DNA from: an uncultured cyanobacterium
GTDB taxonomy: Bacteria; Cyanobacteriota; Cyanobacteriia; Cyanobacteriales; Geitlerinemataceae
Direction of reading: 5' to 3'
Length of the DNA: 64,000 bases
NCBI GenBank assembly: GCA_937899645.1
Contig: CALCCD010000103.1
Coordinates: 1-64,000 of the forward strand
The notes under the pieces were generated by a model. It searched no databases. It was not told the origin of the DNA and saw only the letters and a list, made by a program, of their open reading frames with translations. Positions 9,395 to 17,900 of the stretch are shown in pieces. How positions within the stretch are numbered: the first letter of the stretch is position 1; each line of letters starts with the position of its first letter. The position numbers were made by a program, and so were the translations under genes.

Positions 9395-9640
9395 ATGGAC
9401 GATCGCGAACTCGCCAGCGAAAAACAGCAGTGGTTGCTCAAAGGCGTCGGCGGCCTGCTCTTCGTCGGGGCGGGGCTCTGCGTCTTCGGCGAAGCGCTCC
9501 TCAACAAACTCCAAGAGGAGCCCTGGTTCTTCCTCGGAACGCTCAGCCTCGTTCTGGTTAACTTCGGGCTGTGCATGATGTTCGACAGCCACAACCACCA
9601 AATTCGCTATCAAAGCCAGCAGAGCATCGACCGCGAGTAG
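9395..9640 (+). CDS. Small membrane protein, two spans, hypothetical
   Basis: 81 residues from ATG 9395. A GGAGA ribosome-binding site at 9382-9386 supports this start rather than the longer open frame from 9248. Two hydrophobic segments (about 13-34 and 43-63) are joined by a short acidic loop (NKLQEEP). The ends are polar, the C-terminus reading DSHNHQIRYQSQQSIDRE. It is divergent from the 85-residue membrane protein at 8878-9135, with 259 bp of shared upstream DNA. Function unknown. Confidence 0.65.
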   Translation: MDDRELASEKQQWLLKGVGGLLFVGAGLCVFGEALLNKLQEEPWFFLGTLSLVLVNFGLCMMFDSHNHQIRYQSQQSIDRE

Positions 9641-9699
9641 ATACAGTCAGCTCGAGAGTGATGAGAGTTAACGGAACATCCGGCGCTCGCGGAGCCTGC

Positions 9700-9733
9700 C
9701 GTTGGCGGAGCCTTCTTTCTGCGAATAGTGCGG
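9700..9733. repeat. Fragment of a dispersed small repeat
   Basis: CGTTGGCGGAGCCTTC, a few bases, then GCGAATAGTGCGG. Nearly the same two blocks in the same order occur at 55195-55228 inside a palindromic repeat, so this is probably a degenerate copy of the same small mobile repeat. Confidence 0.5.
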
Positions 9734-9814
9734 TCTTGGCTCAAAAGCGACAGAGCCAGAGCGCTTAGTTTTTTACTGAACCGATCGTATTGAACCGGCT
9801 ATGCCGATCGCGCT

Positions 9815-10402
9815 TTAGGAAGCATCGTGCGCGAAAGCAAAAGCCAGATCGCGAACTGCAATCTGACCGTCAAAGGCAGAAAACGTGACGCTGTGGATTT
9901 CCGGGGCCATCACGGTCGTCGGATGATTCGCCGGGAGGGGCGAGTCGCTGCCGTGGAGGTTGCCGCAGGCGAGGCCAGCACGGGCCACGATCTCACCGTC
10001 GGCGTTTTTCGCGGAGACCGTCATCGCTCGCGAGCTCGTAATCCAGGCCGTTAGATAGGCGGCAGGTCGATCGAAGCGCAGCTCCAGCGCACCATTCTGC
10101 GGAGCGCTGACGATGACTCGCGCGCTCGATCCGGCGGGATAGGCCGGGTTAGAAGGAACCAGCGCGATCGCATTGCTAAAACGTACGCCCAGGTCTGCAA
10201 AGCAGTCGGCGACATCCACAAAGCAGGCCAGCCGCTCGAAGGGCAGCGAAATCGTCGCGCCGCGATCGGCCTCGAACTCTTCGTGAGAAGGAGCTTCCGG
10301 ATTGGCGGGCATCCCCCAAACAGTCTGGGAGCGTGCGGTTCTGGCATGGGGCGCAGCGGCAGATGCGAGCGCGTCAGTGGCTTGGAGCGAAGTACTTTGC
10401 AT
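9815..10402 (-). CDS. Hypothetical beta-rich protein, lectin-like
   Basis: 195 residues (ATG 10402; an internal ATG at 10312 is possible). From about residue 45 it alternates short beta strands: an acidic start, F..LGVRFSNAIAL, NPAYPAGSS, ALELRFDRPAAYLTAWI, SVTFSAFDGQIAVRDLAFAF. This order (a 'F-SNA' strand, then 'LRF--PV', ending 'V-DLAF') resembles the beta-sandwich domain of exosortase/PEP-CTERM surface proteins, but there is no clear signal peptide and no PEP-CTERM tail. It may bind carbohydrate; that is inference from fold resemblance only. Confidence 0.55.
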   Translation of the reverse strand: MQSTSLQATDALASAAAPHARTARSQTVWGMPANPEAPSHEEFEADRGATISLPFERLACFVDVADCFADLGVRFSNAIALVPSNPAYPAGSSARVIVSAPQNGALELRFDRPAAYLTAWITSSRAMTVSAKNADGEIVARAGLACGNLHGSDSPLPANHPTTVMAPEIHSVTFSAFDGQIAVRDLAFAFAHDAS

Positions 10403-10895
10403 GTCTCGGTAAGGCGCGATGGGCTTGCCTGGACTCGAATATCGACAGTTAAAACTCCGGTCGTTTCTGGGACTGAAATGCCGAAATCGAACTCTAAAGA
10501 TGGGTTTGACCCCTCACCCTCGATGACATGCTACCAGACGCGTTTAACATCCGCCCTCCGTGTCACTTCGGAGACCGCCATGCGTGTATCTACGGTGTTG
10601 CGGGCGACATGCGTACGGAGAAAAGCTGCCGATCGCGGCGCTTGGCGTGCGGGGTCGGCGCGATCGAGACGACGTAATTCCCGTAGTATGTTCGTGAGAA
10701 TATTGGCGCGATCCGGTTGGCGGTCAGCCGCCCGCAATCGGGCGCGATCGCGACTTTAGTTATTGATGTAGCTATTGGTGTATTCGTCGCTGCGTCCGGC
10801 TTTCCAGAAAATGCGGCGCTCGCGACGCGCTCGCTTCTTTGACGCGCCCCGCCGCCCGCTCGTCTTCTCCATTCGCTTCCTCAGCTCGAAATACC
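10403..10895. other. 493-bp gap without a supported gene
   Basis: Short open frames on both strands here are Arg/Ser-rich, lack ribosome-binding sites and look like by-products of GC-rich DNA. No RNA gene, terminator or long palindrome was recognised. Confidence 0.5.
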
Positions 10896-11213
10896 ATGCC
10901 TCCCCTTTGGCCCCGCAAACCCGACCGCAGCGACCCCGACTTCCGACGCTTTGGCGATCGGGTCAACTTCGCCGTCCATGTGGCACTTTTCTGTTCGACC
11001 AATAGCTTCCTGTGGTTTCTCTCGACGCTGAAGGGCTGGGATAACGGTTTGCGGCTAACGCAGTTTGGTGCGGTCTGGCTGCTGGCAGTTGTCACGCACG
11101 GCGTTTATGTCCTTAAGGTCGCCACGTACCCCGGCGCGGTTGGCACGAAGGCGCTGAAGAAAAAAGACCTAAAAAACATGGAGGCGCTCCAGGACACCGG
11201 CAGCGACCCTTAG
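10896..11213 (+). CDS. 2TM-domain membrane protein
   Basis: 105 residues from ATG 10896 (the open frame begins earlier, at 10839, with an Arg/Ser-rich leader). It begins PPLWPRKPDRSDPDFRRF, then shows two membrane segments (about 23-40 and 53-73) separated by TLKGWDNGLRLTQ, and ends in a Lys-rich cytoplasmic tail (KALKKKDLKNM). This matches small 2TM-domain proteins, which in other bacteria also occur attached to histidine kinases. No partner lies beside it, and its role is unknown. Confidence 0.65.
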   Translation: MPPLWPRKPDRSDPDFRRFGDRVNFAVHVALFCSTNSFLWFLSTLKGWDNGLRLTQFGAVWLLAVVTHGVYVLKVATYPGAVGTKALKKKDLKNMEALQDTGSDP

Positions 11214-11352
11214 GGTTGGTGTCGATGCGCGCCGATCGCCTGCTCCTGACTCGCGATCGCGCCAAACCCGGCGAAAGTCCCGACCGCGCTGCCGTGGAGA
11301 AACCCGTCCTGATAGACTGTTCGGAGGTTTACTAAGGATTTTTTAAGCAGCT

Positions 11353-11550
11353 ATGGAAGTCGGTCAAAAAGTAAAAGTCGTCAGAGTTCGCGACCGTATC
11401 GCTGACGATATGGTTGCCAAGCTCAAGCAGAACCCGGTCGGCACGATCGAGGCTTACAAGATGGTGGACGGCAGCGGCGTCGGTGTCGTCGTCAAATTCG
11501 ACGGCGGATTCTCGACGTGGTTCTTTGAAGACGAATTAAAGCCTGCATAA
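11353..11550 (+). CDS. ftrV: Ferredoxin-thioredoxin reductase, variable chain
   Basis: 65 residues. The whole protein is the FTR variable-subunit SH3-like barrel: MEVGQKVKVVRVRDRI, a middle PVGTIEAYKMVDGSGVG and the end FSTWFFEDELKPA. FtrV pairs with the catalytic Fe-S subunit FtrC (not in the window) to pass electrons from photosystem I-reduced ferredoxin to thioredoxins, which activate Calvin-cycle enzymes in the light. It appears to be monocistronic. One likely target of this pathway, phosphoribulokinase with both regulatory cysteines, lies at 28885. Confidence 0.95.
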   Translation: MEVGQKVKVVRVRDRIADDMVAKLKQNPVGTIEAYKMVDGSGVGVVVKFDGGFSTWFFEDELKPA

Positions 11551-11867
11551 CCTGCATAAGAGTTGAGGCGATCGCGCCACGCTCGACCGTTTGAGATTAT
11601 TTGAGGCGAGGAGGAAGGCTACTCAGGGGCCGATTCTTCTCGCCTCTGTCGTGGCTGGTCGCGATCGGCCGCGATTGGCTGTCGGGCGCGATCGGCTGCG
11701 GGTTGCCAGTGGGGAACGACCGCGATCGGGCGTTGGACGTCAGACATGGGCGCGCCCTCGCGGATACGCTACCTTGAAAAGCATTCGGCGGCTCGATCGC
11801 GCGTCGGGTCGGAGCTGCCACCCACCGTCGCCCCAACCTCGCCCCAATCCACCCAGCATCGAGACTC
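11551..11867. other. 317-bp gap between ftrV and the ArsA-like gene
   Basis: GC-rich with several CGATCG cores. A minus-strand open frame crossing it also runs through the start of the ArsA-like gene and is taken as a shadow. No terminator with a T-run was found after ftrV. The promoter of the downstream ATPase gene is presumably here. Confidence 0.4.
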
Positions 11868-12959
11868 ATGTCATTTATCTTCACGTTCCTCGGGAAAGGC
11901 GGTAGTGGCCGCACGACGCTGGCGATCGCCGCCGCCAAGCAGCAGGCCGTTGCCGGTCGTCGCACGCTGTTGGTGGCCTCGAACCCCGCTCCGGACTTCG
12001 AGGTTCTGCTCGGTTCGCCCGTCACCAACGCACCGACGGAAATCGACTCGAAGCTCGACGCCGTCCGCCTCGATACGACGCAGCTCCTGGAAGAAAGCTG
12101 GGACGAAATCAAGAAGCTCGAAGCCGAGTACGTCCGCACGCCGTTTTTCAAGGAAATTTACGGTCAGGAGCTGGCGGTGCTGCCTGCGATGGATAGCGCT
12201 TTTTCGCTTAATGCCCTGCGCGACTTCGATCGCGGTGGCAGCTACGACACGATCGTCTACGACGGTACGGGCGACCTGGAGACGCTGCGAATCTTTGGTA
12301 TCGCGGAAATCGGCGGCTGGTATCTGCGCCGCTTCCGTAGCGTCTGGGAAAACTCCGATATCGCCCGCACCTTGTCGCCTTTCTTTCAGCCGATTAGCAG
12401 CGCCGTGCTGAACGTGGATTTCTCGAAGACCTCAATGTCCAGCAACAAACTTGACGAGCTGCTCGATGAAGGCCAGTCGATGCTGGGCGACCCGTCGCGC
12501 GTGGCGGCGTACCTGGTGACGACGCCGTCGGCAGCCTCGCAGGCGCTGGCCACCTACCGCTGGGGACAGGCGCAGATTATCGGCCTGACGGTGGGCGGCG
12601 TGCTGGTGAACCAGTGTGACGATGCGAACGCAGTGGGTGAAGCGTTTTCGGGCCTCGAAGCAACGGCGGTTCCCACTTTCGATGAAGGCAACTGGCAGGC
12701 CGCGATCGACGCGCTGCCCGATTTCGCCAGCCTTGCGAAAAGTGCGCCGCGCCCGATCGCGATCGACGCCGACGCCAAGACCGTGACGCTCTTCCTTCCC
12801 GGCTTTACGAAGAAGCAGGTCAAGCTGATCCAGTCGGGGCCGGAGGTGACGATCGAGGCAGGCGGTCAGCGCCGCAATATCCTGCTGCCCAAGCCGCTCC
12901 AAGGGCGATCGGTTACGGGCGCGAAGTTCAATGAAGCGTACCTAACCGTTTCGTTCTAG
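11868..12959 (+). CDS. ArsA/Get3-type ATPase with C-terminal HSP20-like domain
   Basis: 363 residues. It has the deviant Walker A loop GKGGSGRTT (residues 9-17) of the ArsA/Get3/MinD class, switch I near DTTQ, and a YDTIVYDGTGDLETLR segment corresponding to switch II. The last 70 residues (RPIAIDADAKTVTLFLPG to the end) form the ArsA_HSP20-like beta-sandwich seen in cyanobacterial and actinobacterial homologues. No Cys-pair arsenite site is evident, so arsenite pumping is unlikely. A Get3-like handling of hydrophobic proteins or membrane insertion is a possibility. It is followed 42 bp later by an SDR gene on the same strand. Confidence 0.85.
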   Translation: MSFIFTFLGKGGSGRTTLAIAAAKQQAVAGRRTLLVASNPAPDFEVLLGSPVTNAPTEIDSKLDAVRLDTTQLLEESWDEIKKLEAEYVRTPFFKEIYGQELAVLPAMDSAFSLNALRDFDRGGSYDTIVYDGTGDLETLRIFGIAEIGGWYLRRFRSVWENSDIARTLSPFFQPISSAVLNVDFSKTSMSSNKLDELLDEGQSMLGDPSRVAAYLVTTPSAASQALATYRWGQAQIIGLTVGGVLVNQCDDANAVGEAFSGLEATAVPTFDEGNWQAAIDALPDFASLAKSAPRPIAIDADAKTVTLFLPGFTKKQVKLIQSGPEVTIEAGGQRRNILLPKPLQGRSVTGAKFNEAYLTVSF

Positions 12960-13001
12960 CGTCACGCTGCCTTTTCGCTCGCATTCTTACGATTTCCCAC
13001 C

Positions 13002-13805
13002 ATGCCTACTGCTTTAGTTACGGGTGCTTCTTACGGCATCGGTCGTGCCTATGCCCTCGAACTGGCGAAGCGAGGCTACGACATCGTCCTCGTGGCGCGA
13101 TCGGCGGACAAGCTCGAGGCCGTTGCCGAAGAAATCCGCGCGACCCACGGCAAAACCGCCACGCCGATCGCCCTCGACCTCACCGAACCAGACGCACCGA
13201 CGCAGCTGTTCTCACGTTTGCAAGCCGACGGCATCGCGATCGACTTTTTGATGAACAACGCTGGATTTGGTGACTACGGCGCGTTTGCCACCAGCGATCG
13301 CGGCAAGATCGTGGCGATGGTGCAGCTCAACGTGCTGGCGCTCACCGATCTGACCTATCAGTTCTTGCAGCCGATGATCGAACGAAAATCCGGCACGATC
13401 GTCAATATCGGCTCGATCGCCAGCTTCCAGCCGCTGCCCTATATGGCCGTCTACGCCGCGACGAAAGCCTTCGTACTGAACTTTACCGAGGCGCTGTGGG
13501 CAGAGAACGCCGACACGGGCGTACGCTTTTTGGCCTGCTGTCCCGGCGCGACGGAGACGGAGTTTTTCAAGACGGCGGGCTTTCTGGAGAACGGCTTTTC
13601 GTCGGCGCAGCCGCCCCTGAGTTCGCCGGAGTCGGTGGTGCAGGCGACGTTTGAGGCACTCGATCGATCCAACGATGCGACGGTGGTGGCGGGGACGGCG
13701 ATCGATAAGGCGATGAGCTTCCTGCCGCGCTTTCTGCCGCGCGAACTGCTGGCGAAGGGCGCGGCGAGTCAGTTTCGTCCGAAGTCCAACGACAACAAGT
13801 CGTGA
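13002..13805 (+). CDS. Short-chain dehydrogenase/reductase
   Basis: 267 residues, classical SDR length. The nucleotide loop is TGASYGIG (7-14); the structural NNAG sits at 85-88; Ser138 (GSIAS), Tyr151 and Lys155 (YAATK) form the catalytic set. An Arg at position 33 (VARS) suggests NADP preference. The PGATETEFFK loop after strand six is intact. The substrate cannot be told from sequence. Its 3' end faces a convergent HAD gene across a palindromic repeat. Confidence 0.9.
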   Translation: MPTALVTGASYGIGRAYALELAKRGYDIVLVARSADKLEAVAEEIRATHGKTATPIALDLTEPDAPTQLFSRLQADGIAIDFLMNNAGFGDYGAFATSDRGKIVAMVQLNVLALTDLTYQFLQPMIERKSGTIVNIGSIASFQPLPYMAVYAATKAFVLNFTEALWAENADTGVRFLACCPGATETEFFKTAGFLENGFSSAQPPLSSPESVVQATFEALDRSNDATVVAGTAIDKAMSFLPRFLPRELLAKGAASQFRPKSNDNKS

Positions 13806-13822
13806 CTTGCTGCAAAAAGCCA

Positions 13823-13940
13823 ATGAGCACTGAGCTTGTCGAAGTGCGGGTCAAGGTCGAAGGCGATCTCGCCAAGCACTGTACATCTTGCAGTTGATGG
13901 CCTTTAGCAAAGACCGCACTTCGACAGGCTCAGTGCTCAT
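13823..13940. repeat. Palindromic repeat with 27-bp arms
   Basis: Arms at 13823-13849 and 13914-13940 are inverted copies differing at one position. The core is GAGCACTGAGCTTGTCGAAG and its complement; the spacer is 64 bp. It lies between convergent genes, where such REP-like elements often settle and may act as bidirectional terminators. The same arm sequence recurs at 27107 and, altered, at 55177. Confidence 0.85.
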
Positions 13941-13946
13941 CGACTT

Positions 13947-14771
13947 TTAATCGAGCAGCCAGTTGACTAATTCACTAAAGCCTTCACCTTCAGGTGCGGC
14001 GGTCAGGGCGATCGGCAGATGGTCGAGCCGATCGCGATAGTGCGCCAGGTTGGCAACACCGACCGATCGCGGAAACCGCGTTACGTCGAACAGGCTCTCG
14101 TCGTTGGGGCTGTCGCCGACGGTGATGAGCCGATCGCGATCGAAGTCCGGCGCGAGTTCTTCGAGCAGGCGATCGAGGCCGCTAGCTTTGTTCTGATGTG
14201 GCGGCTGGATATGACACTGAACGTTGCTGTACGTAAAACCGCAGCGCGCGCCCAGACAGAGCGACTTGATGATATCGATCTGACGATCGTCGAGTCCGCG
14301 CACGTCAAATGTCCAGTCGGTCTGGCGGAACGGATTGTCACTCGACTCTTGCAAGTGGGGGAAATCCTGGCAGAGACGGTAGAACACCTGCGAGAGAGTG
14401 GTGCGGTGGCGCGACAGCGTGCCCAAATCTTTAAGCATCCAGCCATTGGGATCTCGAGCGCGATCGGAGATCTGCTCCACGCTCAGCGCACTTTTCAGCG
14501 TCTTCAACCGCGAGCCTGGGTAAAAGATACCGCCGTTCTCGGCCATTAAGCCCGCGACCGGCAGATAGCAGGCCAGTCCGCTGACCCAGCCCGCCGATCG
14601 CCCGGTGGTCACCACGACAGCAATTCCCGCCGCATCGAGCCGCTCGAAGTCCGCGAGCAACGCCGAGGAAAATTCACCCCGGCGGGTGAGCGTGCCGTCC
14701 ATATCGGTGGCGATCGCGCGGATGTTGCCGTGCCAGTGGGTCAGGCGATCGAGGGGTTGGAGTCGTTCCAT
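13947..14771 (-). CDS. HAD-superfamily phosphatase (Cof/MPGP-like, type IIB)
   Basis: 274 residues from ATG 14771; a longer frame to 14930 translates through hairpins and is unlikely. HAD motif I is DMDGTLT with nucleophile Asp23 and Asp25, motif II is VVTTGRSAGW, and motif IV near the C-terminus is GDSPNDESLFD. A C2-type cap lies between. MAENGGIFYPG after motif II resembles mannosyl-3-phosphoglycerate and sucrose-phosphate-like phosphatases, so a sugar phosphate is a plausible substrate. It follows rpiA on the same strand, separated by a cluster of hairpins. Confidence 0.85.
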   Translation of the reverse strand: MERLQPLDRLTHWHGNIRAIATDMDGTLTRRGEFSSALLADFERLDAAGIAVVVTTGRSAGWVSGLACYLPVAGLMAENGGIFYPGSRLKTLKSALSVEQISDRARDPNGWMLKDLGTLSRHRTTLSQVFYRLCQDFPHLQESSDNPFRQTDWTFDVRGLDDRQIDIIKSLCLGARCGFTYSNVQCHIQPPHQNKASGLDRLLEELAPDFDRDRLITVGDSPNDESLFDVTRFPRSVGVANLAHYRDRLDHLPIALTAAPEGEGFSELVNWLLD

Positions 14772-14822
14772 AACCGAGACCGAGAAATTACGATTCCCGC
14801 ACTCTGCGCCCCGGACTGTGGC

Positions 14823-14895
14823 GACGCGGAGCGTCTGCGGAGGCATTCCGACGCAGAGCGTCGGAACGATGTCGAGCATTGTTTGGCAATGCTCG
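14823..14895. repeat. Three consecutive perfect hairpins
   Basis: Stem-loops at 14823-14835 (5-bp stem, loop GGA), 14846-14866 (9-bp stem TTCCGACGC, loop AGA) and 14873-14895 (9-bp stem CGAGCATTG, loop TTTGG). All are perfect and fill most of the gap between the rpiA stop and the downstream HAD start. They may protect the rpiA 3' end or reduce expression of the HAD gene. Confidence 0.85.
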
Positions 14896-14901
14896 AAACC
14901 G

Positions 14902-15612
14902 CTACATTTCGCGCACGGAAGGCTCGCCATCGACGATTTCGCCGATCAGCACGGTGTCGGCGACGTTGACGAACAGGCCGTTTTCCAACACGCCGGGGAT
15001 GTTGTTGAGCTTCGGCTCGAGGCTCGCTGGGTCGTCGATGCCCGCGTCGAACTTCACGTCGATCACCAGGTTGCCTTCGTCGGTGACCACCGGGCCTGCT
15101 TTCTTGACGCCCATCCGCAGGGTCGGCTGGCCGCCCAGCGCCTCGATCGCGCGCATCACCGGCGTCATTGCCATCGGGATAACCTCGACGGGCAGCAGGA
15201 AGGTCGTACCCAGCTTCTTAACGAGCTTGGAGCCATCGACCACGACGATAAATTCTTCAGCAAGCGAGTCAACGATTTTCTCGCGGGTGTGGGCCGCGCC
15301 GCCTCCCTTGATCATTTGCTTGTTGGGATCGACTTCGTCCGCGCCGTCGATCGCCACGTCCATGCGATCGATTTCGTCCAGGGTCGTCAGCGGAATGCCG
15401 TACTGTTTGGCCAGTACCGTGGCCTGGAACGAAGTGGGGATGCCCTTAATATCTTCCAAGTCACCCGAGGCAAGGCGCTCGCCGATGTATTGAATCGCGT
15501 AGGCGGTGGTCGAGCCGGTTCCGAGGCCGACGATCGCGCCGGATTTGACGCGATCGGCAGCGGCTTTACCGACCTGCTGCTTCATAACGGTGACGGGATC
15601 GGGGGCGCTCAT
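14902..15612 (-). CDS. rpiA: Ribose-5-phosphate isomerase A
   Basis: 236 residues from ATG 15612, chosen because AGGAG lies about 8 bases upstream. [12 protein letters not shown] (phosphate loop), DGADEVDPN and [13 protein letters not shown] are the RpiA signatures, with the catalytic Asp in DGADE and Lys in the KGGG segment. The enzyme interconverts ribose 5-phosphate and ribulose 5-phosphate, feeding the Calvin cycle, in which Prk (28885) uses ribulose 5-phosphate. Cytoplasmic. Confidence 0.95.
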   Translation of the reverse strand: MSAPDPVTVMKQQVGKAAADRVKSGAIVGLGTGSTTAYAIQYIGERLASGDLEDIKGIPTSFQATVLAKQYGIPLTTLDEIDRMDVAIDGADEVDPNKQMIKGGGAAHTREKIVDSLAEEFIVVVDGSKLVKKLGTTFLLPVEVIPMAMTPVMRAIEALGGQPTLRMGVKKAGPVVTDEGNLVIDVKFDAGIDDPASLEPKLNNIPGVLENGLFVNVADTVLIGEIVDGEPSVREM

Positions 15613-15915
15613 GGCAAAACTCCTGAGTGTTATCGTGCGATTTGATTTAAATTTGGCGAGACCGAGTGCGCACTGCCGTGACGCCCCGACTGAGGACGAC
15701 GAACGTGCATCATGTTGTGTGCGTCGGCCTTGCAACACCGTCGATTACTGTAGCGTGCGATGGGGCGGCGTTCGGCGATCGCGATGCCGACCGAGCTGGG
15801 ACGCAAAAAAGAAGGCGGTAAAATTAGGGCGCACTGGCTGTAAAGCTGGCCGCGAGGCTAGTTGCGCGGCCGATGCATATGCCGATGTGAGAGATGATGT
15901 GTGAAAGAGTTCAGA
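15613..15915. other. Divergent intergenic region, rpiA / YaaW
   Basis: 303 bp serving as upstream DNA for both genes. It contains the AGGAG ribosome-binding site of rpiA at its left edge. No convincing operator or known RNA motif was seen. Confidence 0.4.
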
Positions 15916-16740
15916 ATGGCGCTCGACCTCGCCACCGAGGAGGAGCTGCAAGCGCTGACGCAGCTACTGTTTCAGCCGCGTTTTAACCCCCTCGATTATT
16001 TCCAGACGCCGCACCCGATCGACGTGCAGAGCCGCAGTCGGCGGGACTGGAGCCATGCCCTCGAGGAGCGATTTTTCTACTTAGCGGCGGACGGCGTTAC
16101 GGTGCTGCGCGGCCAGAGCCACACGCTCTCCTATCGCGACGTGCTGCTCCAGATTTGCCAGTATCTCCACGTCAGCTACAGCGAAACGGCAGAGACCACC
16201 GAAATCGAAACCGACATTTTCCTACACCTGTTCGGCCAAGCCTGGAAGCGCCTACCGAGTCGCGATCGCGTCACGCTCAACCGCCGCATCCAGAACGCTT
16301 TGACGAAGACCGACTTCCCCAAGCCCCTGCCCCTGACGGTGCAGCGCGACCCGATGCGCTGGCTGCTAGGCAGCGGCGCGATCGCCGTTAGCTCCGCGAT
16401 TCAGCCCGTGGTGCTCAACCAAATCGCCCGCCAGTTTGCGATCCACTTCGCCAAGCAGCAACTTGCAAAGGAAGCGATGAAAGGCAGCGCCGCCGCCGCG
16501 ACCAAATTCCAAGGCTTTATCGCCATGCAGATGGCGCGGCGCGGGATGGCCGTCAATACGGCGCGCTACGCCACGACCCGCAGCGTTTTCGCGGCGCTCG
16601 GGCCGATCCTCTGGACGTGGCTGCTCGCGGATATCGGCTGGCGGGCGATCTCCACAAACTACGGACGCATCATCCCAGCAGTGTTCGCAGTGGCGCAGAT
16701 TCGCCTGACCCGCGAGGAAGCGTGGCAGTACGCCTCGTAG
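15916..16740 (+). CDS. YaaW-family protein
   Basis: 274 residues from ATG 15916 (AAAGAG lies about 7-12 bases upstream); a GTG at 15901 is an alternative start. The acidic N-terminus LATEEELQALTQLLF and the DxFQTPHP segment are followed by a basic middle and a hydrophobic C-terminal half. That half includes LLGSGAIAVSSAIQPVV and FAALGPILWTWLLADIGWRAI, then the end AVAQIRLT. This resembles the YaaW/DUF3944 group, which often has a helical C-terminal domain like that of UbiB-associated or stress proteins. Function is not established. Confidence 0.7.
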   Translation: MALDLATEEELQALTQLLFQPRFNPLDYFQTPHPIDVQSRSRRDWSHALEERFFYLAADGVTVLRGQSHTLSYRDVLLQICQYLHVSYSETAETTEIETDIFLHLFGQAWKRLPSRDRVTLNRRIQNALTKTDFPKPLPLTVQRDPMRWLLGSGAIAVSSAIQPVVLNQIARQFAIHFAKQQLAKEAMKGSAAAATKFQGFIAMQMARRGMAVNTARYATTRSVFAALGPILWTWLLADIGWRAISTNYGRIIPAVFAVAQIRLTREEAWQYAS

Positions 16741-16818
16741 GCGATCCGTCTTGTGGCTTTGGCGTCTTGGAAAGCTCGAAGCGAGCGACAGGTTAGCGCT
16801 GCCTGAAGAAACAGCCAG

Positions 16819-17598
16819 CTACATCAGCGGGCCATCGTCTTCGATTTCGACCGAAACCGTTTCGCGACTGCGACGACCGCGCGGGCGATCGAAATCGCCG
16901 CGACCGCTCATCAGCCCTTCTAGGGTGGGGCGTCGTTGCTGCCCGTCTTTGCTACCGATTTCCGTTGGCGAGACAATTCCGCCGGAAATCAAGATCTTAA
17001 AGGCGTCTTCGACTGAAATGTCTAACGGGATGGCCTCGCTCTCCGGCACGATCGCATACCAGCCACTCGTCGGGTTCGGCGTTGTCGGCACGAAGACACT
17101 CAGCATCGGCTCGTCGATTTTGACCTGGAGCTGCGTTGCGAGCGCGCCCGTCACAAATCCCAGCGACCAGATACCTCTACGCGGGTACTCCACCAAAATT
17201 ACGCGGCGAAAACGATTGCCGCTGTCTTCGAGGACAGTCGAGAGGAGCTGCTTGAGGGTCTTATAAATCGAGCCCGCCAGCGGAATCGCCTGGACGGTGT
17301 TCTCGCCTAGATCCAGCAGCCAACGACCGGCGATATTGCGCGCCATCAAGCCGATGAGCAGAATGCTGAGCAGCGGCACGGCAAGCCCGACCGCTAGGTT
17401 CAGAAAGACCACCAGCACTGGGTCGAAGCCATCAAATGGGTTGAGCTGCTTCGGAACGCGCGTCAAGAATTCGATAACCCAGCGCGCGATCGTCACGGTC
17501 AGCCAGATCGTCGTCGCCAGGGGAACGATCAACAGCAAGCCCGCGATCAAGTCGTTCTTGAGGTCTTGCTTAATTCGTTCGAGGAAGGGTTGGGTCAT
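16819..17598 (-). CDS. DUF502 family membrane protein
   Basis: 259 residues. Two membrane helices at about 15-38 and 60-85 flank a short periplasmic loop. They are followed by the conserved DUF502 body: IPLAGSIYKTLKQLLSTV, VILVEYPRRGIWSLGFVTG, VFVPTTPNPTSGW and the C-terminal SGGIVSP. DUF502 proteins occur in cyanobacteria and plants, and the plant LCV/COV proteins affect vascular patterning; the bacterial role is unknown. The tail after residue 215 is Arg/Asp-rich and disordered. Confidence 0.85.
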   Translation of the reverse strand: MTQPFLERIKQDLKNDLIAGLLLIVPLATTIWLTVTIARWVIEFLTRVPKQLNPFDGFDPVLVVFLNLAVGLAVPLLSILLIGLMARNIAGRWLLDLGENTVQAIPLAGSIYKTLKQLLSTVLEDSGNRFRRVILVEYPRRGIWSLGFVTGALATQLQVKIDEPMLSVFVPTTPNPTSGWYAIVPESEAIPLDISVEDAFKILISGGIVSPTEIGSKDGQQRRPTLEGLMSGRGDFDRPRGRRSRETVSVEIEDDGPLM

Positions 17599-17900
17599 CG
17601 GGTCGGGGTCGGCGCGGTTAAATCGGGCGTTGCGTGGATGGGTTCGCGCGATGCTAAAAAGACAAACGTTACATTCTGTTACGTCTCTCTAGTTTTAACG
17701 GCTGTTAAGGCTGGCTGCAAGGTTTTTCTGGTCGGCTGCGATCGCAAGTCGTGTCCTCGAACGCGATACAGCGCTGAAATGAGGTTCGATCGCAGCCTCT
17801 GTCGAGATGTGGGGATGCGATCGGCGGAATTGACGCGATCTCCGGGCAAAATCGGCATCCCAGGGCGAATGGTTCGGAAAATGTGTATCAAATCTAACAC
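17599..17900. other. 302-bp gap, promoter region of the DUF502 gene
   Basis: AT content is somewhat higher than in the flanking genes around 17650-17720. Short open frames on both strands look random. No terminator was found after the upstream glycosyltransferase gene. Confidence 0.4.

Noticed and set aside
10283-10759. Open frame of 158 codons
   Set aside because: Arg/Ser-rich, no ribosome-binding site, overlaps the start of the gene at 9815-10402.
14772-14930. N-terminal extension of the HAD phosphatase
   Set aside because: The extension is translated from the hairpin cluster and has no family similarity; ATG 14771 is preferred.
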